Assembly (NCBI GenBank): GCA_947489525.1
Contig: CANLDW010000003.1
Coordinates: forward strand, 124,001-188,000
Direction: 5' to 3'
Length of the DNA stretch: 64,000 nt
Source of the DNA: an uncultured Psychrobacter sp.
Lineage (GTDB): Bacteria > Pseudomonadota > Gammaproteobacteria > Pseudomonadales > Moraxellaceae
Shown here: positions 58,056-64,000 of the stretch, piece after piece
How the letters are laid out: each line of letters opens with the position of its first letter
Position numbering within the stretch: position 1 is the stretch's first letter
Program-made: the position numbers and the translations under genes
Notes under the pieces: generated by a model
Told to the model about the DNA's origin: nothing
What the model saw: only the letters and a program-made list of their open reading frames with translations
The model's database searches: none

Positions 58056-58853
58056 TTATGTAAAAAGTGACTCCATAGTGTCGTTTGGATTATCATAACT
58101 AATATAACTATTAATATAATTTTCTTCAGAGCTAAAATCTAAGCTGACCATATAGACGTAATTATTGACCTCTTCTTCAAAGTTGTATTGCATTCTAATC
58201 TCTAAAAACACATCAGTACCATGTCGCAAACTCCATGTTTGTAAACTTGGTAACTGCTTAAATTGAATAAAAGTTAAAGGGTATTGATAGTTTACAAAAT
58301 CATCTGCAACGTTTTCGCTAGTACCGTAAGTATAGCTATCTTGAATAGATATACGAGGGTCGTCAATGCGGTGATCATCTGACCAACCATGCTCTTCTAG
58401 TTGTTTAAATAACTTTTGCATGGCGATGTATGCGTCATTCTGGGTGACGCCATAGCTTCCTTGCGCATTTTCAATGAAAAAGCGGATAGCAGTAGATTGT
58501 ATTCCTCTCTCTGATCTATCATGATCGAAGTAGCCTGAGGTGCTACTGACATTTTCAATGGTAAGCGGCGGAATATTAGGGTAAGTAAACGTGACAGTAG
58601 CATAGTTGTCGCTAGGGAAACGTAGTTTATAAAAAGTAACCCCTAAGCTGCCAATATTGAGTGGATTATCGTCAAAGCTCCAATACTCTTCAATATTTTC
58701 ATTGTTTTTTTTGAAGGTTTCTGGACTCTCTTCTACTGAAACATAGGCATGAGGCGGCATAATATTCCCTTTATTATTTTCACTACAGGCTGCTGTAGAG
58801 AGTGATAATGAAATTGCTACTAATACTGTTTTGATAAGTTGATGTCTAAACAT
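58056..58853 (-). CDS. Lipoprotein, candidate T6SS immunity protein
   Basis: 265 residues. Lipoprotein signal peptide ending STAAC (lipid-attached Cys ~23), then a soluble periplasmic domain without a recognised family. AGGA lies 8 bases before ATG and overlaps the stop of the preceding gene, so the two are coupled. Position directly downstream of a VgrG-linked candidate effector is the usual place of an immunity gene, and a lipoprotein would protect the periplasm. Function inferred only from this context. Confidence 0.65.
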   Translation of the reverse strand: MFRHQLIKTVLVAISLSLSTAACSENNKGNIMPPHAYVSVEESPETFKKNNENIEEYWSFDDNPLNIGSLGVTFYKLRFPSDNYATVTFTYPNIPPLTIENVSSTSGYFDHDRSERGIQSTAIRFFIENAQGSYGVTQNDAYIAMQKLFKQLEEHGWSDDHRIDDPRISIQDSYTYGTSENVADDFVNYQYPLTFIQFKQLPSLQTWSLRHGTDVFLEIRMQYNFEEEVNNYVYMVSLDFSSEENYINSYISYDNPNDTMESLFT

Positions 58854-58861
58854 AGCTATTC

Positions 58862-59845
58862 CTAAGTTTGGTTAATCCATCCTGCTATTTTTACTATTTC
58901 TCCTTCAACCTTATCTCTTTTCTCACCGTTCATAAGTTCAATAAATTGTTCAGCAACATCTTCAATCCAGTCCATTCTTTTAGTAATATCAGCCAGTTTG
59001 ATATCATCTGGTGCCACATTCTTTAGATCGGGATCATCAGTATCTGCCTCAGAGGTATAGACCATTTGTAGTTCAGGAATGGACATTTTTCCTCTTCCAA
59101 TTTCAGCTAGCGCTAATCCTGCTTTAAAGTTACTTTTTTGATAGATTATCTTTTGTAGTACTTCACGTTGTTCATGATTAGCAAGCTTCATAAGATTTAT
59201 TCTTTGCTGAGCTTTTCTTTCATCTTTCTTAGTAGAACCAAGCTTTTCAAATTTTTTAGTCGCGTCGAAAGCAGGTCTAATATACTGACTTGTACCAAGA
59301 TTGCGTATTTTGGGTAGTACATCGTATGCGCCATGTGAATCATAGACCATAGACTTAACTTCTTTAATATAATTATTTGAATTACGTTGTGTAATACATT
59401 CAAAGAAGTTTGGACTACATTGATTGTACTCAAAATGCCATCCAGCGATATCTTGATATAACCAAAAGTTACCGAGTTTAAAGTTATATTCAACACCAAA
59501 TACTCCACCATCTGCTGAAGTAGACCAATGACCTAGAGCATCAGCCACGGTTTTACTGGCAAAAGCACCAAGTCCCATCCAAAAATGTCGACCTTTAAAC
59601 TTTATATCACCATTGACATCGCTATGTTCCAAATAAAATTTGGCATATACCGCTGCGATTCGTCTGGCTCTTGCTTCACCGTCTTGTACTACTCGTAAAT
59701 GGATTGTAGAAGAGGTTTTGTCTGAGCTTGTCGTTAGTTTTTCAAAACATTGGTACTGAGCGATAGACCACGTAAAACTGCAATCCATTGTTTGGTTAGC
59801 ACAGCTGTTTTTTACAGTATTGGTATCAAAACTAAGTTTTGCCAT
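58862..59845 (-). CDS. VgrG-linked candidate T6SS effector, family unknown
   Basis: 327 residues, no signal peptide. Recognisable feature: KGRHFWMGLGAFASKTVADAL at residues ~84-104, a phrase I associate with a group of uncharacterised T6SS-linked proteins (possibly DUF2515-like; not certain). Several Cys in the first 35 residues; a charged helical C-terminus. Starts 10 bases after the VgrG fragment stop and is followed at once by a lipoprotein gene, the order VgrG-effector-immunity. No catalytic motif is evident. Confidence 0.6.
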   Translation of the reverse strand: MAKLSFDTNTVKNSCANQTMDCSFTWSIAQYQCFEKLTTSSDKTSSTIHLRVVQDGEARARRIAAVYAKFYLEHSDVNGDIKFKGRHFWMGLGAFASKTVADALGHWSTSADGGVFGVEYNFKLGNFWLYQDIAGWHFEYNQCSPNFFECITQRNSNNYIKEVKSMVYDSHGAYDVLPKIRNLGTSQYIRPAFDATKKFEKLGSTKKDERKAQQRINLMKLANHEQREVLQKIIYQKSNFKAGLALAEIGRGKMSIPELQMVYTSEADTDDPDLKNVAPDDIKLADITKRMDWIEDVAEQFIELMNGEKRDKVEGEIVKIAGWINQT

Positions 59846-59855
59846 CTCATACTCG

Positions 59856-60746
59856 CTATAGGTCTTTTAAACCTTCAATAGGCTTAAATATTATTTTAGT
59901 TTCTAGCTTTTCTGCTTCTGTGTCAGTATCTGCTCTTACTGTTTTACCTTCATCATCTACTCTTCCTTTAATACGTAACTTTCTACCCAACAATTCATAA
60001 TCAATATTCTTTATAGGTATTCCTGCTGCATTCAAAAACTGAACCTGCTCATCAAAGAACTCTTTTTTTAGCAACTTATCGAAAGGTAAGCGCGATAAAT
60101 AACTGCTATCAACCGCGCCCACCGCCTTGCTATGCTTACCCCCTTTCTCCGTCACCTCTTTAGCAGCAATCGTAATATTAGACCCATCTAAAGTAATACT
60201 CGCACCGCCTGCCGTTATCGTGACTTTGTTGGTTGCGACGACTTCTACCTCTTTAGTGGAGGAGGCGATGTTAATATCTTGCTTGGCTGTGGCTTCCAAT
60301 TTTCCTGTATGCGCGGAGAGAGTTAGGTGGTCTTTGGCGTTGGTGACGCTCACTTGACCATCGGCTATGATATTGAGCGATTCATTGCTAATCTGCTGGT
60401 GACTATCACCACTACTGATGTGCATGTCTGCTTGCGTGGTACTGGTCATCTCACCCATGGTTCTATGGACGAAGGTATCTGCGCTGACATAGCTGATGTC
60501 TGCATTGCTGTCGATTAGGGTAAATGGCGTCGTTTGATGGGTGCTGGTTTGTTGTTCTTTGGCGATAGTCTCAAGCTGAGTTTTAATCGTTTTATGATCG
60601 TTCACATTGCGACCCAGTCCGGTTGCTAACTGCGTGAGACGCTCTGCTAAGTGCTGACCACCGAGACTCGTTTGAGTGAGGGTCGAGGTATGTTGTTAAT
60701 AGTTGTGCTCTTGGACTTGCGCGTGAGTCTGGGCTTGGGTGAACAG
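59856..60746 (-). pseudogene. VgrG C-terminal fragment with DUF2345 and tail; in-frame stop
   Basis: Homologous in layout to the VgrG end at 63473-64000. The frame reads AQTHAQVQEHNY, then TAA at 60696-60698, then QHTSTLTQTSLGGQHLAERL, so a Gln codon probably became a stop. Residues after the GTG at 60605 contain the DUF2345 beta-helix repeats (ATNKVTITAGGASITLDG, EKGGKHSKA) and an ~85-residue tail with a transthyretin-like look (IPIKNIDYELLGRKL...RVDDEGKTV). The gp27/gp5 head is missing, so it cannot form a spike by itself unless it recombines with a full VgrG. Confidence 0.75.
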
Positions 60747-60882
60747 AACTAAAAAAACATAAAAAAATACTATAAGGTGTTTGAATTTACTATTTTAGTT
60801 AGAAGTTCCTGTAAGTCATAAGTACTATGTGTCACTTATAATAGTTTAAAAATGATCCTATTCAATATCAATTTCACAGAAG

Positions 60883-61362
60883 CTAATACATATTTCCTTC
60901 GGTTGGACAAAAATCATCACTAACTTTTATTTGGTCTGAAGAGTTTTCTATATTCAAGGTGAAACTATTCTGTCCATTTTGAACGAAGCAAATTCTTGGA
61001 CCAAAGCCTGACCCATTACCTTCTTTCATATCTTTGGTAAGAAGGCCAGTATAAAAATTGTATATATGATAAGGAGTCATTTTAATAACATTACCATCGG
61101 TAGAGTTTATAGTAATGTTGTCTCTAAAGTTAAAAATAGCACAGCTCTTTTCTGCACTTATTTTTTTTAATGGTATGGTCACATTATCGTCATTATATAA
61201 GGTAGTCAATATTCCCTTTTCAATATTTTTAGAATGGTCTACGCATAGCATATTGTTGTTTTGCTTATAAAAATTTTTCGTATGACTTACCATTGTTCTG
61301 TGAGGACATCCTAATAGTAAAATACAGCTAAATAGTAATAAGGTAATAGTAATTTTATTCAT
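60883..61362 (-). CDS. Putative T6SS immunity periplasmic lipoprotein
   Basis: 159 residues from MNKITITLLLF: lipoprotein signal ending LLGC (Cys19), then a short beta-rich domain (NMLCVDHSKN; RICFVQNGQNSFTLNI). Length, lipobox and Cys pattern resemble the lipoproteins annotated as T6SS immunity in Acinetobacter and relatives. It has only a weak ribosome site and its frame continues upstream into a VgrG-like remnant without a stop, so it may be expressed poorly, as an orphan immunity gene. No effector is adjacent. Confidence 0.6.
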   Translation of the reverse strand: MNKITITLLLFSCILLLGCPHRTMVSHTKNFYKQNNNMLCVDHSKNIEKGILTTLYNDDNVTIPLKKISAEKSCAIFNFRDNITINSTDGNVIKMTPYHIYNFYTGLLTKDMKEGNGSGFGPRICFVQNGQNSFTLNIENSSDQIKVSDDFCPTEGNMY

Positions 61363-61962
61363 AAAATACTGCGCGTTAGTTGCGGCGCTGATACCTTGCT
61401 TCTTTATTGCGCCATCACTTTGTGAATCGATAATACCCATCTTAAGACTAGCATTTATTTGTCCGTCTTTGACGTTAAACTGTGAGTAGGCGTTATCCTC
61501 TCTATGATCGCTTATCCATTCACTCAGATGATTGTCCTGATGGCGATAACCACTCTCAATCGCTTGCGTACTATCGGTAGCAAACAGGCTAGGGCGGGTG
61601 TGGGTGAGGAGACTACCCGTGTTAATGAGATGCTCGCTATCACCGATGGACTGTATGAGGGTTTGATCATCAGATCTGTGGGTGAAGTGACTGCCGTAGT
61701 TGCTACCCGCTTGTGCCTCAAGACGGTTGATGGCTTGTGCGGGGTTATCCAGTAAGTAGTTGCTTGTTGGGGTAATATGATTGCGGCTATCACTATCGCT
61801 TTGCATACCAGTAATACCGGTCATTGGTGGTAGTACGTTTCTGCTATACAGATGACCGACCCACGGGGTATCAGCATGGATTAGGGTGAGCTGAGTGAAG
61901 TGACTGCCTGCATCTAAGCTTGAGGCATGACGCTGATTATGACGACGGCTGATACTAATACT
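61363..61962 (-). pseudogene. VgrG-like remnant joined in frame to the lipoprotein gene
   Basis: An open frame begins right after the stop of the immunity gene at 61976 and runs ~200 codons into the lipoprotein. The text (HADTPWVGHLYSRNVLPPMTGITG, NYLLDNPAQAINRLEAQAGSNYGSHFTHRSDDQTL) suggests the end of a gp5-like spike (the LYxxxxxPP turn) and the linker before DUF2345; this is a cautious reading. It has no start of its own. Probably the middle of the VgrG whose C-terminal part is at 59856-60746. Confidence 0.5.
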
Positions 61963-61975
61963 AGTAGTCTAAAAT

Positions 61976-62503
61976 TTAACTGAGTGAAACTGTGTAGCCT
62001 ATGTCTCTACCAGTTTCTTCATCATATTTTCTAAAAGGTAGAAACCAAATATCAACAACTTTTCCTTTTTTCCAAACTTCAAAAACCTTTTCTTGTTCTA
62101 TAGTGTAGGAGGATCTATTCTCTGAATCTACTATTGAAATAGTTAGTGAATCAAGACTATCTTCGAATAAATCATCTTTTACAGCAAATGAAATTGTAGA
62201 TTGATAAGGGCCAATATATATGTAGTTAGATATTTTATGAGAGTATAGTTCTATAGTCGCCTCATGCGGGGGTATTACATTGTGAAAATTAAAAGTAACT
62301 TGAACACTGTTATCTTTTTCAAAGCTATTTAAATAAAGGCTATATTCTTTTTTCAAATCTGCCTGAATGAGTAAAAAGTCTTTCTCATCAAAATATTGAT
62401 GATTAAATGCATTCATTGATTTCACCATATAAATATACGAAAAAACTAATAAGATTATTAGCGTAAATATAAGGAATGTGAGTTTTAATTTTTTGTTGAT
62501 CAT
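61976..62503 (-). CDS. Membrane-anchored candidate immunity protein
   Basis: 175 residues with one N-terminal membrane helix (LTFLIFTLIILLVFSYIYMV) and a ~145-residue outward-facing domain rich in aromatic and charged residues; no family recognised. Its ATG lies one base after the stop of the candidate effector gene, so translation is coupled. Orientation places the protective domain in the periplasm, implying that the partner toxin acts there or passes through it. Strongly A+T rich. Confidence 0.65.
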   Translation of the reverse strand: MINKKLKLTFLIFTLIILLVFSYIYMVKSMNAFNHQYFDEKDFLLIQADLKKEYSLYLNSFEKDNSVQVTFNFHNVIPPHEATIELYSHKISNYIYIGPYQSTISFAVKDDLFEDSLDSLTISIVDSENRSSYTIEQEKVFEVWKKGKVVDIWFLPFRKYDEETGRDIGYTVSLS

Positions 62504-62504
62504 A

Positions 62505-63473
62505 TTATTTAGGACTGAATCTAGTCATTGTTGAAGGTAATCCTGTAGGGGTATTGGCAGCAACTGGTATTTTTAATCCACCCCCTTTTCGCCATAATGA
62601 ATAACCAACTGTTCCTTCTGATACCGCCCCTCTAGGAATCCATCCCCACATATTTTTATAACTTTCACCTAATTCTGGATGTAGTAATGCTTCATAATTT
62701 TCTAATATAGAAATGACATCATTACTATTTATTTTTCTTTTATCTTTAAGGTCTTCAGATATTTTTTCGGCATCTTCCTTAGGGTTCAAAATATTACTAT
62801 ATAGTGTACGTTTATAAAATGCATAAAAATCCATATTATGTCTATTTGCGAATAGTTGAGCAAAACTGTTGTCAGGATTTGCCTCGTTAATGTCATTAAA
62901 CGATCCTTGAGTCCTAAGTGTTATACTATCTGCCATTCCTGTTCTACAAGCGTACGAACTAGCTCTAGCTGAACTAAGAAAGTTAGTGTTACCAATAGCA
63001 TTTATATCTGAAGTAGTTAAGTCGATATTAGGTCTAGCACTATAATTCAAGGTAATCTTTCCATTCAACCCATGGCAAAAAAAAGCTAAGTCTTTTATTT
63101 TATAGTTTTCTCTATCCGCGTTTAATAGTTCTATAATTTTTGATTTGGTTTTCAACGCGACAAAATTTATGTTATCGGTAAATTCTATTTCGTTTTTTAG
63201 TCCTTCAATAGCCAATTTTTCTAAGCGAGTATAGCCATAATCAACATAAGCAATTGTTACTTTATCGCATTCTCTAAAATTAATTCTACTTTTGATAAAA
63301 GGATATGCAGCTGCAATAAACATATTCTTTAACCAAAAATTATTATACTCAAATTCAGAACCAATAAATATAATATTTTCAGTTTTTGGTACTTTCGTAC
63401 TTACTACTGCTCTATTAGTATTACTTCTTGGACTAGTTGATGATTGTCCAATTCTTTGCCAGTTATCGGTCAT
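62505..63473 (-). CDS. Candidate caspase-like (clan CD) T6SS effector
   Basis: 322 residues, no signal peptide. A central alpha/beta part contains DLAFFCHGLNG (His134-Gly135) and RASSYACRTGMA (Ala175-Cys176), 42 residues apart. Hydrophobic strand + His-Gly followed by strand + Ala-Cys is the catalytic block pattern of caspase-like clan CD cysteine peptidases. The N-terminal strand (NIIFIGSEFEY) and YAFYKRTLYSN after the Cys fit a Rossmann-like core. Its ATG overlaps the VgrG stop (TAATG) and an immunity candidate follows. The enzymatic assignment is inference. Confidence 0.6.
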   Translation of the reverse strand: MTDNWQRIGQSSTSPRSNTNRAVVSTKVPKTENIIFIGSEFEYNNFWLKNMFIAAAYPFIKSRINFRECDKVTIAYVDYGYTRLEKLAIEGLKNEIEFTDNINFVALKTKSKIIELLNADRENYKIKDLAFFCHGLNGKITLNYSARPNIDLTTSDINAIGNTNFLSSARASSYACRTGMADSITLRTQGSFNDINEANPDNSFAQLFANRHNMDFYAFYKRTLYSNILNPKEDAEKISEDLKDKRKINSNDVISILENYEALLHPELGESYKNMWGWIPRGAVSEGTVGYSLWRKGGGLKIPVAANTPTGLPSTMTRFSPK

Positions 63474-64000
63474 TAGAATCTTACCTCTATTTTAAGATCT
63501 TCAATTGCATAGCTCTCTATTACTTTTGTTCTGCCTTCATCATCTGTAATCCCTGTTTCAATACTTCCATCAGGTTTCGTAATTTTATAGTGGCAGTTTG
63601 GTATAGGTTTTTGAGTATCTTCATCAACGATCACGAATCCTTCATCATATACAATTCTTAAATTATCATCTGTTTCTATCGATTTACTCGGCAACCCTAA
63701 AAGCCCCAACCCATCCATACTACCCCCCGCCTTGCTATGCTTACCACCTTTCTCCGTCATCTCTTTGGCCGCGATAGTAATATTACTACCATCCAAAGTA
63801 ATACTCGCACCCCCTGCCGTAATCGTCACTTTATTAGTCGCCACCACTTCTACTTCTTTAGTGGATGAGGCGATGTTCACATCCTGTTTAGCGGTGGCTT
63901 CGAGTTTCCCTGTATGCGCGGATAAAGTAAGGTTGTCTTTGGCGTTGGTCATACTCACTTGACCGTCGGCTATGATATTGAGCGCTTCACTGCTAATCTG
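63473..64000 (-). CDS. vgrG: VgrG C-terminal part with DUF2345 and transthyretin-like tail (cut by window edge)
   Basis: The frame is open to the right edge (QISSEALNIIADGQVSMTNAKD...), so the start lies outside the window. DUF2345/TSSR beta-helix repeats (KVTITAGGASITLDGSNITIAA, EMTEKGGKHSKA) lead to a ~70-residue tail with DEGFVIVDEDTQKPIPNCHY and TDDEGRTKVI, the form of transthyretin-like adaptors that bind VgrG cargo. The stop overlaps the effector ATG. Spike tip protein of the type VI secretion system. Confidence 0.88.
   Translation of the reverse strand, partial: QISSEALNIIADGQVSMTNAKDNLTLSAHTGKLEATAKQDVNIASSTKEVEVVATNKVTITAGGASITLDGSNITIAAKEMTEKGGKHSKAGGSMDGLGLLGLPSKSIETDDNLRIVYDEGFVIVDEDTQKPIPNCHYKITKPDGSIETGITDDEGRTKVIESYAIEDLKIEVRF

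Noticed and set aside
60696..60698. Programmed readthrough or recoding of TAA in the VgrG fragment
   Set aside because: No recoding signal seen, and the upstream head of the gene is missing anyway; decay is the simpler reading.
60746..60775. Short ATG-started peptide preceding the VgrG fragment stop
   Set aside because: MFFLVLF before the VgrG-like text looks like a chance open stretch at a recombination joint; it ends at the TAA after about 20 codons.

Overview
The window reads as a chromosomal segment of a gammaproteobacterium of the Moraxellaceae, most likely Psychrobacter. This is inferred from the overall gene content (yibN-grxC-secB, ubiE-ubiJ-ubiB, pilS-pilR, lpxH-ppiB-glnS, a ccmFGHI block, FFLEELY-motif proteins) and from Ser/Thr/Asn/Gln-rich insertions in several housekeeping proteins. 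No species can be named from sequence reading alone.

Layout. Positions 1-1025 hold the 3' end of a pseudaminic/nonulosonic acid locus (pseI end plus a PIG-L deacetylase). 1044-4679 is a leftward block of a lipid A acyltransferase, trpS, scpA and scpB. 4880-5921 is the rplM-rpsI operon with a readable promoter and terminator. rsmD and mrdA (PBP2) follow. A 0.7 kb spacer with small repeats leads to a DUF445 membrane protein and the cytochrome c maturation genes ccmF-ccmG-ccmH-ccmI (9448-15371). 15608-28403 is a housekeeping stretch: adk, yibN-grxC-secB, rsgA/orn, lpxH-ppiB, glnS, a zinc-ribbon protein, a peroxiredoxin, a GST-like protein, a META/DUF4377 lipoprotein, ruvC and fxsA. A 6S RNA gene lies on the minus strand at about 28531-28719. 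29002-38990 holds gpmI, a carboxy-terminal processing protease, the pilus regulators pilR/pilS, a GacA-type regulator, PBP7 and thiE. 39226-43588 holds a small DksA-like protein, pgk, a lipoprotein and ruvAB. 43679-48948 is the ubiquinone block ubiE-ubiJ-ubiB preceded by two paralogous FFLEELY proteins. 49280-55518 holds a polyphosphate:AMP phosphotransferase, a Pit phosphate transporter, an unusual XRE-HTH/aminotransferase fusion and msrB. A strong promoter then drives tRNA-Val(UAC) and tRNA-Asp(GUC) behind a hairpin-rich leader, followed by a DedA protein.

From about 57.3 kb to the right edge the character changes: the DNA is visibly more A+T rich, all genes point left, and many are broken. 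This is a type VI secretion VgrG effector/immunity island. The intact cassette at the right edge is a VgrG C-terminus (DUF2345 plus a transthyretin-like tail), a candidate caspase-like (clan CD) effector with His-Gly and Ala-Cys blocks, and a membrane-anchored candidate immunity protein. Downstream lie the debris of earlier cassettes: a VgrG-like remnant fused in frame to an immunity-type lipoprotein, a second DUF2345 fragment with its own tail, a second candidate effector with a lipoprotein partner, and a headless immunity tail. The arrangement suggests repeated replacement of VgrG tips by recombination in the conserved DUF2345 segment.

Other points worth attention: two TGCAA-N7-TTGCA palindromes in the promoter of the HTH-aminotransferase gene, one covering the -10 box, which suggest autoregulation; two well-formed starts in ppiB that would give a lipoprotein and a cytosolic cyclophilin from one gene; and a MITE-like inverted-repeat element between ctpA and pilR.
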